Below, piece by piece: positions 17,272 through 27,187 of a DNA stretch of 64,000 nucleotides. The translations under genes were made by a program, and so were the position numbers. The stretch's first letter is position 1. Each line of letters opens with the position of its first letter. The DNA is from DATKZS01 sp035527835 [NCBI: bacterium] (GTDB lineage Bacteria > RBG-13-61-14). Location: positions 1 through 64,000 of the forward strand of contig DATKZS010000041.1 in assembly GCA_035527835.1 (NCBI GenBank), read 5' to 3'. Under the pieces are notes generated by a model. The model was not told the DNA's origin. It searched no databases and worked only from the letters and a program-made list of their open reading frames with translations.

Positions 17272-17463
17272 ATGCTAGGCGGCATCGGTCCTTGGGAAAT
17301 CGTCGTCGTTCTGCTGGTCTTGGCCGTCATCTTCGGCGCGAGCCGCATCCCCGAGATCGGCTCCAACCTGGGCAAGGGCATCAAGAACTTCAAGAAGTCC
17401 TTCAGCGAGGTCGAGGACGTGGAGGATAAAAAGAAGGAGCTCAAGGAGAGCGGGGGGAAATAG
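17272..17463 (+). CDS. tatA: Sec-independent translocase subunit TatA/TatE
   Basis: 63 residues: one N-terminal transmembrane helix (W-E-I-V-V-V-L-L-V-L-A-V-I-F-G), the hinge F-G-A-S-R-I-P-E-I-G, then an amphipathic helix with L-G-K-G-I-K-N-F-K-K-S-F and an acidic/basic tail. It forms the pore component for twin-arginine export of folded proteins. AAAGGAGG lies upstream of the ATG. tatB/tatC are not in the window. A rho-independent terminator follows 30 bp later. Confidence 0.95.
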   Translation: MLGGIGPWEIVVVLLVLAVIFGASRIPEIGSNLGKGIKNFKKSFSEVEDVEDKKKELKESGGK

Positions 17464-17493
17464 CGCCCGCGAAACGCTGATCGTTCCGCTTCC

Positions 17494-17520
17494 AAGGAGG
17501 GCCGGCCGCCCTCCTTTAAT
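17494..17520 (+). terminator. Rho-independent terminator of tatA
   Basis: AAGGAGGGC-CGGCC-GCCCTCCTT stem followed by TTTAATTTT. Confidence 0.8.
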
Positions 17521-17559
17521 TTTGGCCACGTGCCATCAGGACATGAACGCCGGCACATG

Positions 17560-17905
17560 GCAGTAGCGCCGCCGGCATCGCGGAAAAGCAGGGTTCTTGG
17601 GCTGCTCACTTTTCTAACGTTGCCGCATTTCGTCGCCTTCGGCTGACAATTTTTGACAGTCCTCAATCCGTGATGCACCATCATTGCGGTCCAAAATATT
17701 TCCCCGAAGGGGACTGACGTGAGTAGCCGGGAGGTGAAACCCCCGGAACCGCGCGCAACGCCATTCCGGCCCTGAAGGGGCCGCACCTCGCCGGCGCTTT
17801 TGGTTCAACATCTTCAGGGTTGAGGACCAAGGTGTGCGCTTTTCCGCAGGTTGCACCTGCGGCTACTCACATTGCCGCCCCTTGCGGGGTATCGAAGCCG
17901 GTTGC
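17560..17905. repeat. Complex palindromic intergenic repeat (CCCCGAAGGGG..GAGTAGCC type)
   Basis: Gene-free stretch between tatA and groEL. It contains several nested palindromes: CCCCGAAGGGG, CCGGGAGGTGAAACCCCCGG, GGCCCTGAAGGGGCC, GCAGGTTGCACCTGC and GCCCCTTGCGGGG. GAGTAGCC and GGCTACTC occur as distant inverted words. The organisation is that of REP-type elements. No gene seen. Confidence 0.7.
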
Positions 17906-17920
17906 CAGTATTATTTTCAC

Positions 17921-17950
17921 AAAAAACAGGAGCGGCCGGGCCGCTCCTGT
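17921..17950 (-). terminator. Rho-independent terminator of groESL
   Basis: ACAGGAGCGGCC/GGGCCGCTCCTGT hairpin, followed on the minus strand by a T-run, 39 bp after the groEL stop. Confidence 0.85.
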
Positions 17951-17988
17951 TCTGAGCTCTGGTTGGGCCGGCTTGGGCCAGCGGGTGA

Positions 17989-19641
<1,653 letters not shown>

Positions 19642-19652
19642 TCATGAATCGC

Positions 19653-19949
19653 TTATTTCTCGATCACCGCGAGGATCTCCTCCTCCCGCATGATCATGTA
19701 TTCCTCGCCGTCGAGCTTCACCACCGCGCCCGAGTACTTCTCGAACAGCACCCGGTCGCCGGCCTTCACGCCCAGCGGCTGCACCGTGCCGTCGTCCAGC
19801 TTCCTGCCGTTGCCCACCGCCACGATCTTGCCCTGGTGCGGCTTCTCCTTGGCCGTGTCCGGGATGATGATCCCGCCCGCGGTCTTCTCCTCCTCCTCCA
19901 ATTGCTTGACCAGAATCCGGTCGTGCAGCGGACGAACTTTTACTGCCAT
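19653..19949 (-). CDS. groS: Co-chaperonin GroES
   Basis: 98 residues, the lid of the GroEL chamber. [12 protein letters not shown], the mobile-loop region [14 protein letters not shown] and the end I-L-A-V-I-E are all canonical. GGAGGGA precedes the ATG. First gene of the groESL operon under CIRCE control. Confidence 0.99.
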   Translation of the reverse strand: MAVKVRPLHDRILVKQLEEEEKTAGGIIIPDTAKEKPHQGKIVAVGNGRKLDDGTVQPLGVKAGDRVLFEKYSGAVVKLDGEEYMIMREEEILAVIEK

Positions 19950-20091
19950 CTCCGTTCCCTCCTTTTCGTTATCGTATTGATATTATTCGACAAATCTTCT
20001 CGGCCCCCGCCCCTTGCCATAACGGGCAAGCCGGTCTCGACATATATTTTATTCATGATTTCCGGGCTGTCAAGAGATTTTTAGATAAAAA

Positions 20092-20118
20092 TTAGCACTC
20101 CCTTGCCTTGAGTGCTAA
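20092..20118 (-). promoter_or_regulatory. CIRCE operator (HrcA binding site)
   Basis: TTAGCACTC - 9 nt - GAGTGCTAA, an exact match to the CIRCE consensus, 143 bp upstream of groES. HrcA repressor bound here would lift on heat stress; hrcA itself is not in the window. Confidence 0.97.
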
Positions 20119-20122
20119 AAAC

Positions 20123-20150
20123 AATATATCAAGATTTTCGGATTTTGCAA
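20123..20150 (-). promoter_or_regulatory. groESL promoter
   Basis: On the minus strand: -35 TTGCAA (20150-20145), 16-nt spacer, -10 TATATT (20128-20123). CIRCE begins 5 nt downstream of the -10, the usual arrangement for HrcA repression. A TTGACA at 20073-20068 may mark a second, weaker promoter downstream of the operator. Confidence 0.7.
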
Positions 20151-20273
20151 ATTTTCTGTTCGGACGCATGAGGATCGGGCTGGGGAGGCCGGTTCACCGG
20201 CCTTATGCCTTGGTCCAGGCCCGTGCTTTAGCGCGGGTAGGCGGGATGCCGGTTGTCGGCTCCGGACCCCGTT

Positions 20274-22982
20274 TTAACGGGGTTCTCGAAACAGAGGATT
20301 TATCCGGCGGCTAACGCCTGCGCCCAACAGGCATAATAACGACCCCACGCTGACCCACAGCCCCACCCGGAAGCTTTGCGGCTGATAGGCCATGCTGACC
20401 CGGTGCACGCCCGGCCCCAGGGGCAGGCCGCGGAAGGCGTAGTCCGCCGCTAATATCCGCTCCTCCCTGCCGTCAACCCACGCGCGCCAGCCCGGGAAGT
20501 AAACATCGGTGAGCAGCAAGAGACGCGGAGCGGCCGCCGCCGCCGTAAGCTCCACCCGCTCCGGAGCATAGCGGTCCACCCGCACGCCCTCGCCCTCCCC
20601 GAGCCCGTCTCCCCGGATCTCCGGAAGCGGCGGCCCTTCCACCACCGCCTGCTTGCCCGGATCGAACGCGGGAGCGAGCAGCTTGCCCAACACCTCGTCG
20701 CGCCGCGCTGTTTCCACCTTGCTCACCAGGAACGCCGCGGCCATGGCGCCGGGGTTCTCGAAGATAGTAAAGCCCGGGCCGGCCAAGGCCGTTTTAAAGT
20801 ATTTGGACCGGTTCACGATCCTCGGGTCCCGGAGCACGGCCTCGGCGTCTCCGCCCTTGGCCGGGATGGCGGCGAAATATAGTGTTGTAGTGCGGTCTCC
20901 CCTCTTACCGAGATCAATGCCGGGTTCGGAAAGCCTCGGCCCACGACGGAACCCGGCAAACTCCAGCGCCTTCACCTTCTCCCCCACTCCCGTAATTACC
21001 GCAAGCCACTGGCCCGGACCGTGGTCCTCCACCTGAAATAAAAGCCGGTCACCCGGTTGAATGAAAATCGAACCGGAGACCTGGCCGAAAAAATGGAGCA
21101 AATCATGCGCGTGAGAGCCGCCCACGTCCAGGCGCTCGACCTCGGCCCCGTTCCCCGACGCGAGCAGCGGCGAGTCCGGGAAAGCCAGGAAAAAATGGTC
21201 CGCGAACTTAAGGTTGCGCTCCTCAGCCGCCAGGTACTTGATGCCCATGAGGTCCAGGAAGCGGATGTTTTTGTCGGTGACGAACGCGCCTTCCTTGAAG
21301 ACCTTGGTGGCCTCCAGGTCCGCGATCTTGTGGTCCACTTCGCGGAACGTGCCGGGAATGATGGCGTTCAAAAAGCGGGTGTAGCGGTCCACCGACACCG
21401 TGATGAAGCCGTCGGCCGAGCGCGTGCCGTAAAGGACCCCGGTCTGGAGCGGCACGCTGATATTCTCCCAGTGGTCCCAGGGGTACATGGTCTGCACGCG
21501 GTGCAGACCCGGATGCTCCTCCATGAACCGCGCGTATTCGGGCGGAAAGTGGAAGGGGTCCAGATCGTTCCGCGGCATGGTGTACATGACGGGCAGAGCG
21601 TAGGTGCACAGCGCGATGGCCATGAACGCCCACTGGGGCCACGCGGGCCGGCGCGTGAAGATGCGCCGCGAAAAGATGAGGAGCGCGCCGATGGCCGCGG
21701 CGGCGATCATGCCGGCGCTCATGGCGTGGCCGAGATTTTTGAGCGCCGGCTCCATGGCGGGCTCGGCGTACACGGCCAAGAGCTCGGGCCGGCGCGCGAG
21801 GAACCCGAACCAGACGGCCGCGCCCATGATGCATAACGCCCCGCAGGCTCTGAGCCATCCCCGGCCCTTCGCGGCCATGACCCGGTCCGCGCCCAGCGCG
21901 ATCATGGCGGCGATGATGATCCCGGCGTGGAAGATTATGCGCGAGTGGGCGAGCAGGTCGCGGAGCAGCGGGACGCGGTAGAGGACCCAGAGCGCGCCGA
22001 AAAGGTCGTGGATCAGGCACAGGCAATAGCAAAAGAGCAGCGCGCACAAGAAAAGCACGGCTGACCGGCGCGCTCCGGCCACGGCCGCGGTGAACAGGGC
22101 GAGCACGAGTCCGGAGGCCAGGTACTGGGTCCAGGTCGCGGCCCCGGCGTTAAGCGATGACCAGATCTTGAAATAGCCGTAGGTCAGGCCCTCGCCGCGG
22201 ATGCTGAAATGGGTGAGCTCGAGCGTGGGCAGGGCCTGGACCTGGGACAGCAGGTATCCGATGATGAAGGCCGCGGTAAACAGGACGTAGGCCGCCGCCA
22301 CCTTCCGCCACTCTCTCCGGTAATAAATTCCGGCCGCGATCAGCCCGAGCGCGATGAGCTCGTAGGCGAGCCCGGTAAGCTCGACGTGGCCGCCCAGGTA
22401 CATGACCAGGTTCGCGCTAACGAAGCCGACGAGGTATATGAAGCGCCGCTCCGTGACGAGCCCGATCACGCACAGGAACAGCCATGGCGCGACGCAGCCG
22501 GTCCGCAGGGTGGGCGCGAAATTGCCCAGGCCCTCCAGGATGAACACCGCGCCCTGGATGACCACCGCGAGCATCGCGGCCCATCCGCTCGCCCCCAGGC
22601 GGCGGATGAGGTAGAACAGGCCCAGCGCATACACCGTCGCCATGATCCACTGGCTCACCCACACCGCGCGGCCGAAGCTCGCCGCCGCATAGACCAGGTC
22701 GAGCGGGTACAGCGCGGCCGAGTGCGACCAGGCCAGGAAGGGCATGCCGCAGAAAAGGTCCGGGGTCCACAGCGGAAAGAAGCCGCGGCCGTAGCTGTCG
22801 TTGATGAAGCGGTGATACAAGAGCCACTGCGACTCGTCCTGGTACGACGGCAGCAGCGTGGTCAGGCCGTTAAAAAGGCAGGGAGCGTAGAAGGCGGAAA
22901 CGTAGGCGATCACGGCGAGCGCCAGCCCCGCGTTCGCGCGCCGCTCCAACCGGCCGCCGCGCTTTCCGTTTTCTTCGCTCAT
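20274..22982 (-). CDS. YfhO-family multi-pass membrane protein
   Basis: 902 residues. About 12 transmembrane helices fill the first ~470 residues, then a large extracytoplasmic domain, then one or two C-terminal helices. The start matches YfhO: F-N-G-L-T-T-L-L-P-S-Y-Q-D-E-S-Q-W then F-P-L-W-T-P-D-L-F-C-G-M-P-F. The Asp in the first loop is typical of GT-C fold enzymes. Some Gram-positive YfhO proteins take part in glycosylating lipoteichoic acid; here a role in surface glycan modification is inference. The stop overlaps a GTTAAAACGGGG hairpin. Confidence 0.9.
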   Translation of the reverse strand: MSEENGKRGGRLERRANAGLALAVIAYVSAFYAPCLFNGLTTLLPSYQDESQWLLYHRFINDSYGRGFFPLWTPDLFCGMPFLAWSHSAALYPLDLVYAAASFGRAVWVSQWIMATVYALGLFYLIRRLGASGWAAMLAVVIQGAVFILEGLGNFAPTLRTGCVAPWLFLCVIGLVTERRFIYLVGFVSANLVMYLGGHVELTGLAYELIALGLIAAGIYYRREWRKVAAAYVLFTAAFIIGYLLSQVQALPTLELTHFSIRGEGLTYGYFKIWSSLNAGAATWTQYLASGLVLALFTAAVAGARRSAVLFLCALLFCYCLCLIHDLFGALWVLYRVPLLRDLLAHSRIIFHAGIIIAAMIALGADRVMAAKGRGWLRACGALCIMGAAVWFGFLARRPELLAVYAEPAMEPALKNLGHAMSAGMIAAAAIGALLIFSRRIFTRRPAWPQWAFMAIALCTYALPVMYTMPRNDLDPFHFPPEYARFMEEHPGLHRVQTMYPWDHWENISVPLQTGVLYGTRSADGFITVSVDRYTRFLNAIIPGTFREVDHKIADLEATKVFKEGAFVTDKNIRFLDLMGIKYLAAEERNLKFADHFFLAFPDSPLLASGNGAEVERLDVGGSHAHDLLHFFGQVSGSIFIQPGDRLLFQVEDHGPGQWLAVITGVGEKVKALEFAGFRRGPRLSEPGIDLGKRGDRTTTLYFAAIPAKGGDAEAVLRDPRIVNRSKYFKTALAGPGFTIFENPGAMAAAFLVSKVETARRDEVLGKLLAPAFDPGKQAVVEGPPLPEIRGDGLGEGEGVRVDRYAPERVELTAAAAAPRLLLLTDVYFPGWRAWVDGREERILAADYAFRGLPLGPGVHRVSMAYQPQSFRVGLWVSVGSLLCLLGAGVSRRINPLFREPR

Positions 22983-23047
22983 TCGAGTTCCCGCCCGCCA
23001 TTATATTAAGGCCGGCGCGGGGCCGCAACCGCGCGAACCGCCGGCCC

Positions 23048-23076
23048 TTGACGATCCGCCCTGCTTGGACTATATT
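23048..23076 (+). promoter_or_regulatory. Promoter of tRNA-Arg
   Basis: TTGACG (23048-23053), 17-nt spacer, TATATT (23071-23076), 32 nt before the mature tRNA 5' end. Confidence 0.75.
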
Positions 23077-23108
23077 TTATAGTCCGGGATGGGGCCATTC
23101 ATCCCCTC

Positions 23109-23185
23109 GCGCCCTTAGCTCAATTGGATAGAGCGTGTGGCTACGGACCACAAGGCTGGGGGTTCAAGTCCCTCAGGGCGCACCA
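23109..23185 (+). tRNA. tRNA-Arg(ACG)
   Basis: 77 nt with encoded CCA. Acceptor GCGCCCT pairs with AGGGCGC; D arm AGCTC..GAGC; anticodon stem TGTGG/CCACA with loop CTACGGA, so the anticodon is ACG; T loop GTTCAAG. A34 of this tRNA is the substrate of TadA, whose gene lies 460 bp downstream on the same strand. Confidence 0.97.
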
Positions 23186-23198
23186 TTGATGAAAAAGC

Positions 23199-23229
23199 GA
23201 GGCGGCCGTAAGGACGCCTCTAATTTTTT
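23199..23229 (+). terminator. Terminator after tRNA-Arg
   Basis: GAGGCG stem, GGCCGTAAGGA loop, CGCCTC, then TAATTTTTT. Confidence 0.8.
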
Positions 23230-23270
23230 CAGAGGGCTGGACCCCTTTATAAGCGGGCGAGTTTTCCGAG

Positions 23271-23610
23271 CCACAGATTAACACAGATAAACACACAGTG
23301 CTGTCCAAAATAAACGGACCGGAGAACCGCCAAGGCGCCAAGAGCGCCCAGGATTATTTTTTAACACGATTTTAAGAGGGCTTGGGTGCGAATGTTTCTT
23401 GCTTGACGCTCCCGTCGGCCGGTCCGCCAAGCCGGTTGGGGCCAACGCTCCGGAGCTGTTTTTTGCCGGGCCGCAAAAAAACATCATGATTTACTTGGCG
23501 ATCCTTGGCGCTCTTGGCGTCTTGGCGGTTTTCTTGCGGCCTATTTTGGACAAGAGTGATAAACACAGATTATTTTTTGCATCCGTGTTCATCCGTGTTC
23601 ATCTGTGGTT
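23271..23610. repeat. CACAGATGAACAC hairpin (copy 2), interrupted by a MITE
   Basis: The left arm CCACAGATTAACACAGATAAACACA and right arm ATCCGTGTTCATCCGTGTTCATCTGTGG are separated by MITE copy 2. Removing the MITE and one 9-bp duplicate restores an ordinary hairpin of this family. Confidence 0.85.
23294..23558 (+). mobile_element. MITE copy 2 (265 bp)
   Basis: Same termini and interior as copy 1. Perfect 9-bp target duplication ATAAACACA at 23285-23293 and 23559-23567. Inserted in the arm of an older hairpin repeat. Confidence 0.93.
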
Positions 23611-23647
23611 GCTCTCTGGACCCAAGCTGTTAGCGCGGAATCTGCCC

Positions 23648-24100
23648 ATGACCGATGACGAAAAATACATGGCCGAGGCCCTGGCCGAGGCGCGGGCCGC
23701 GGCGGAGGCGGGCGAGGTCCCGGTCGGCTGCGTGATCGTGAGCCGGGGCCGGGTGATCGGGCGGGGTCATAACCTCCGGGAGGCCACCAATGACCCGACC
23801 GCGCACGCCGAGATCGTGGCGCTTCGGGAGGCCGCCAAGGCCGTGGGCTGCTGGCGCGTCACGCCCGCGGCCTGTTACGTCACCTGCGAGCCGTGCCCCA
23901 TGTGCGCGGGCGCGCTGGTGAACGCCCGGGTGGACCGCCTGGTCTATGGCTGCGCGGACCCCAAGGCCGGCGCCTGCGGAACGCTCTTCGATATCCCGCG
24001 CGACCCGCGGCTGAACCACCGGATGGAGGTCGCGGCCGGAGTGATGGAACCGGAGTGCGCGAGACTGCTCCAGGAGTTTTTCCGCGGCCGAAGGTTATAG
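23648..24100 (+). CDS. tadA: tRNA-specific adenosine-34 deaminase
   Basis: 150 residues. Zinc ligands and the catalytic Glu are in T-A-H-A-E-I and P-C-P-M-C-A-G; other family marks are V-P-V-G-C-V-I-V and the early M-A-E-A-L-A-E-A. It converts A34 to inosine in tRNA-Arg(ACG), allowing CGU/CGC/CGA decoding. The ATG at 23648 gives normal length. Its TAG stop is immediately followed by a GCTTGAGG repeat block. Confidence 0.96.
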   Translation: MTDDEKYMAEALAEARAAAEAGEVPVGCVIVSRGRVIGRGHNLREATNDPTAHAEIVALREAAKAVGCWRVTPAACYVTCEPCPMCAGALVNARVDRLVYGCADPKAGACGTLFDIPRDPRLNHRMEVAAGVMEPECARLLQEFFRGRRL

Positions 24101-24180
24101 GCTTGAGGCTTGGGGCTTGAGGGTGGATGCATGGGTCTGGTCCCTCTGCCCTCAAGCCTCAAGCCCCAAGCCTCAAGCCT
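24100..24180. repeat. GGCTTGAGGCTTGGGG hairpin (copy 1, behind tadA)
   Basis: Tandem GGCTTGAGG/GGCTTGGGG words, a ~35-nt spacer, then the complementary CCTCAAGCC/CCCCAAGCC words. The left arm starts at the last base of the tadA stop codon. Confidence 0.88.
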
Positions 24181-24195
24181 TTCTTCCGGCCCATT

Positions 24196-24223
24196 TGCAT
24201 GGCCGTGCAAATCGGATAAAATC
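24196..24223 (+). promoter_or_regulatory. Candidate promoter of the tRNA-Ser genes
   Basis: TTGCAT (24196-24201), 16-nt spacer, TAAAAT (24218-24223), upstream of the first tRNA-Ser. Confidence 0.45.
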
Positions 24224-24315
24224 TAGATTGACAAAGGGGTTTGTGGTTTGTAGTTTGTGGTTTGTGGTTATCGAACCAAAAACCCAAAACCCCAAACCAC
24301 AAACCTGTTTTAAAC

Positions 24316-24405
24316 GGAGAGGTGGCCGAGTGGCTGAAGGCGGCAGACTCGAAATCTGTTGTATCGCTTGCGGTACCGGGGGTTCAAATCCCTCCCTCTC
24401 CGCCA
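24316..24405 (+). tRNA. tRNA-Ser(CGA)
   Basis: 90 nt with CCA. Acceptor GGAGAGG pairs with CCTCTCC, with a long variable arm. The anticodon loop CTCGAAA gives CGA. Confidence 0.96.
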
Positions 24406-24483
24406 CTTTAATCGGGTTTGTGGTTTGTAGTTTGTGGTTTAAGAACCCCAAACCCAAAACCCCAAACCACAAACCTTTAAAAC

Positions 24484-24578
<95 letters not shown>

Positions 24579-24673
24579 TATAAAAGGTTTGTGGTTTGAG
24601 GTTTGTGGTTTGTGGTTCGGGAACCAAAAACCTGAAACCACAAACCACAAACTACAAACCACAAACCTCGTTT

Positions 24674-24791
24674 CCCGGGGCGATAGCCGGGTCCTGCACA
24701 ACGGCGGCCCGTGAACCCCGTCATGTCCGGAAGGAAGCAGCGGTAACGGGACCCGGCGTGTGCTGCAGGGTCGCCCGGCTATCACCCGGGG
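24674..24791 (+). ncRNA. ffs: Bacterial small SRP RNA (4.5S type)
   Basis: The apical domain CATGTCCGGAAGGAAGCAGC contains the universal SRP motif bound by Ffh. The flanks form a long stem (GATAGCCGGG with CCCGGCTATC, closed by CCCGGGG at both ends). The ffs-dnaX-ybaB-recR order is the common bacterial arrangement. Ends are approximate. Confidence 0.93.
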
Positions 24792-24805
24792 ACGCGAGGT
24801 AGAAA

Positions 24806-24897
24806 TTATGAATGATGAATTATTAATTATGAATGAAGAGCATCCCGGCGGCCTGCCGGATTTTTAATTCATCATTCATCATTCATCATTCATAATT
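24806..24897. repeat. ATGAATGATGAATTATTAATTATGAATG hairpin
   Basis: AT-rich word array and its complement (ATTCATCATTCATC repeated) around a GGCGGCCTGCCGG loop, between ffs and dnaX. Confidence 0.85.
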
Positions 24898-24936
24898 GTC
24901 ATCCTCACGTCCGCCCACGTCCACGAAGGAGGGAAC

Positions 24937-26586
24937 TTGTCTTACCTGGTGCTGGCCAGAAAATGGCGTCCGCAGACCTTTGCCGAGATCCTGGGCCAGG
25001 AAGCCGTGGTCCAGACCATCCAGAACGCCATCAAGCAAAACCGGGTGGCCCACGCCTTCCTCTTCTCCGGCCCGCGCGGCGTGGGCAAGACCACCTTGGC
25101 CCGCGTCCTGTCCAAGGCCCTCAACTGCCAGTCCTTTGACCAACCCACGATCACGCCCTGCGGCCACTGCTCGGCCTGCGTCGAGATCACGGCGGGGTCC
25201 GCCGTGGACGTCCTGGAAATTGACGGCGCGTCCAACACCAGCGTGGACAACGTGCGCGAGCTGCGCGAGACCGTGCGCTACATGCCCGCTTCCTGCCGCA
25301 CCAAGATCTACATCATTGACGAAGTGCACATGCTCTCGCAAAGCGCCTTCAATGCGCTCCTGAAGACCTTGGAGGAGCCGCCGTCGCACGTGGTCTTCAT
25401 GTTCGCCACCACCGAGGCGCACAAGATCCCGGCCACCATCCTGTCGCGCTGCCAGCGCTACGAGTTCCACCGGGTGGGCGCGCCGCTATTGGTGACTCAC
25501 CTGGAAAACATCTGCGGCCAGGAGGGCATCCGGCTGCCGGAAGGATCGCTCCGCGTGATCGCGCGGGAGGCGGAGGGCAGCGTGCGCGACGCGCTCTCTC
25601 TGCTCGACCAGGTGACCAGCTTCGGGACCGAGGGCCTTTCCGAGGACGAGGTGCTGCGCATCCTGGGCGTGGTGGACCGCACCCTGGTGAGCGCCATCTG
25701 CAAGGCCGTGCTCGAAGGCGACGCCGCGGCCGCGCTCGACGAGCTCGCGCGCGCCGACGAGTCCGGCCACGACATGAAGCAGCTCGCGCGCGAGCTCACG
25801 CGCTGGTTTCGGAACCTGATGGTGGTGAAGCTGGCGAAGGACCCGGAGCGGCTGCTCGACGTCCCGGACCAGGAGCTCGGCCTGCTCAAGGAGGCCGCCG
25901 CGTCCAGGAACCTGGAGACCGTCGAGCGCCATTTCGACCAGTTGGCGCGGCTCGGCGAAGAGCTGGGCCGCGCCGGAGCGCCGCGGCTGATGATGGAAAT
26001 GACCCTGGTCCGGATGGCCCTCACCCCGCCGCTGGTGCCGATGGAGGAGCTGATCGCCCGGATGGGAGAGCTTGAAGAGCGGCTGAGGCAGGGCGCGCCC
26101 GAATCAGCGCCGGCGGCCAAGGCGCAGCCGGCCGGGGCGGAGGCGCCGCTGTTCTCCTCGGAACCGGCCAAGGCCGCGCCGGCGGCGCAGCCGGAGACCG
26201 GCGGTACCGAGTCCGCGCTCACCTGGGAAGGCTTCATGGGCTTCGTGGAAAAGAAGGACCAGAAGCTCCACGCCCTGCTCGCCGCCGGGGTGTTCAGCGG
26301 GTTGTCGGGCCGCGAGTGGCGGCTTTCTTTTCCCGCCGGCCACTTTCTACTGGAGCGGCTCAAGGGCGAGCGCAACGCGGCGCGGGTCAAGGAGCTGATG
26401 ACCGAGTGCTTCGGCGAGGGCCACCGGCTGGTCATCACCGAGGACACGGCGCCGGCCGCTGGTCCCCCGCGCGCGAACCGGCTCCAGGAAGAAGACAAGC
26501 GGCGGCGCGAGGCCATGGACGACCCGCTGATCCAGGCCCTCCAGAACAAGCTGGGCGGTGAGATCGAGGAGATCAAGACCAAGTAG
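24937..26586 (+). CDS. dnaX: DNA polymerase III subunits gamma/tau
   Basis: 549 residues, clamp-loader ATPase of the replisome. It starts at a TTG (24937) behind GAAGGAGGGAAC; the frame then reads the conserved S-Y-L-V-L-A-R-K-W-R-P-Q-T-F. Walker A G-P-R-G-V-G-K-T-T, zinc cysteines in C-G-H-C-S-A-C, Walker B I-I-D-E-V-H-M, sensor-1 F-A-T-T-E and the S-R-C-Q-R-Y arginine-finger region are all present. After ~370 come an Ala/Pro/Glu-rich linker and a tau-like C-terminal domain. No obvious frameshift site for a separate gamma form was identified. Confidence 0.97.
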   Translation: MSYLVLARKWRPQTFAEILGQEAVVQTIQNAIKQNRVAHAFLFSGPRGVGKTTLARVLSKALNCQSFDQPTITPCGHCSACVEITAGSAVDVLEIDGASNTSVDNVRELRETVRYMPASCRTKIYIIDEVHMLSQSAFNALLKTLEEPPSHVVFMFATTEAHKIPATILSRCQRYEFHRVGAPLLVTHLENICGQEGIRLPEGSLRVIAREAEGSVRDALSLLDQVTSFGTEGLSEDEVLRILGVVDRTLVSAICKAVLEGDAAAALDELARADESGHDMKQLARELTRWFRNLMVVKLAKDPERLLDVPDQELGLLKEAAASRNLETVERHFDQLARLGEELGRAGAPRLMMEMTLVRMALTPPLVPMEELIARMGELEERLRQGAPESAPAAKAQPAGAEAPLFSSEPAKAAPAAQPETGGTESALTWEGFMGFVEKKDQKLHALLAAGVFSGLSGREWRLSFPAGHFLLERLKGERNAARVKELMTECFGEGHRLVITEDTAPAAGPPRANRLQEEDKRRREAMDDPLIQALQNKLGGEIEEIKTK

Positions 26587-26620
26587 CGCTTTGCGGCGAG
26601 AGGCGCCGGGCCGGCGCTTT

Positions 26621-26814
26621 GGAGTGCGCGCGGCTTGCCGCCGATTTTACGAGCCGGGAGCTTGCTCCCGGCGGACTCTCCGGCGCACGCCAAGCAGGGG
26701 AGGGCTTCAATCTCGCTCCTGGTGGACTGAGAGTCTTGTTCCTGTGCCGGCCAGCAAGCTGGCCGAGCGAAAGCGGGTGACCCGCCTCAGGCGGCGGCAA
26801 GCCGCGCGCACTCC
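26621..26814. repeat. REP element, GGAGTGCGCGCGGCTTGCCGCC family (copy 1)
   Basis: Outer inverted repeat GGAGTGCGCGCGG..CCGCGCGCACTCC. Inside are two sub-hairpins, CCGGGAGCTTGCTCCCGG and GGCCAGCAAGCTGGCC, around a ~80-bp centre. Between dnaX and ybaB. Other copies: 48899-49076, 49660-49835, 51012-51188. Confidence 0.93.
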
Positions 26815-26848
26815 AAAGCGCTTCGCGCCGCTCGGAAGAGGAGGTTAT

Positions 26849-27187
26849 GTGAAACTGCCTTTTGACCTGTCCAATTTCGATTTGTCTTCCGTCATGGAGA
26901 TGGCCCGGGGCCTGAAGCAGCAGGTGGCCCAGATGGAGGAGGGGCTGGGCCGCATCGAGGTCGAGTCGGTGGTGGGCGGGGGCATGGTCACGGTGCGGGC
27001 CACCGCGGCCGGGACCATTATCTCCATTGCGCTCGACCCCGAGCTTCTGGCCATGAACGACAAGGTCATGGTGGAGGGCCTGCTGGTCTCCGGGGTGAAC
27101 CAGGCCCTGCAGGACGCCAAGCGCCGGCGGGAGGAGGAGATGCAGAAGCTCACGGGCGGGCTGGGCCTGCCGGGGTGGCTGGCGTGA
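26849..27187 (+). CDS. ybaB: YbaB/EbfC nucleoid-associated protein
   Basis: 112 residues from the GTG at 26849, which follows AAGAGGAGG. Family features: helix with M-A-R-G-L-K-Q-Q-V-A-Q-M, then V-V-G-G-G-M-V-T-V and I-S-I-A-L-D-P-E-L-L, then L-V-S-G-V-N-Q-A-L-Q-D-A-K. DNA-binding dimer, usually encoded next to recR. Overlaps recR by 4 nt. Confidence 0.93.
   Translation: MKLPFDLSNFDLSSVMEMARGLKQQVAQMEEGLGRIEVESVVGGGMVTVRATAAGTIISIALDPELLAMNDKVMVEGLLVSGVNQALQDAKRRREEEMQKLTGGLGLPGWLA

Noticed and set aside
20068-20073. TTGACA downstream of CIRCE as the main groESL promoter
   Set aside because: The -10 at the right spacing is poor; the TTGCAA/TATATT promoter placed just before CIRCE fits HrcA control better. 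It may still be a minor promoter.
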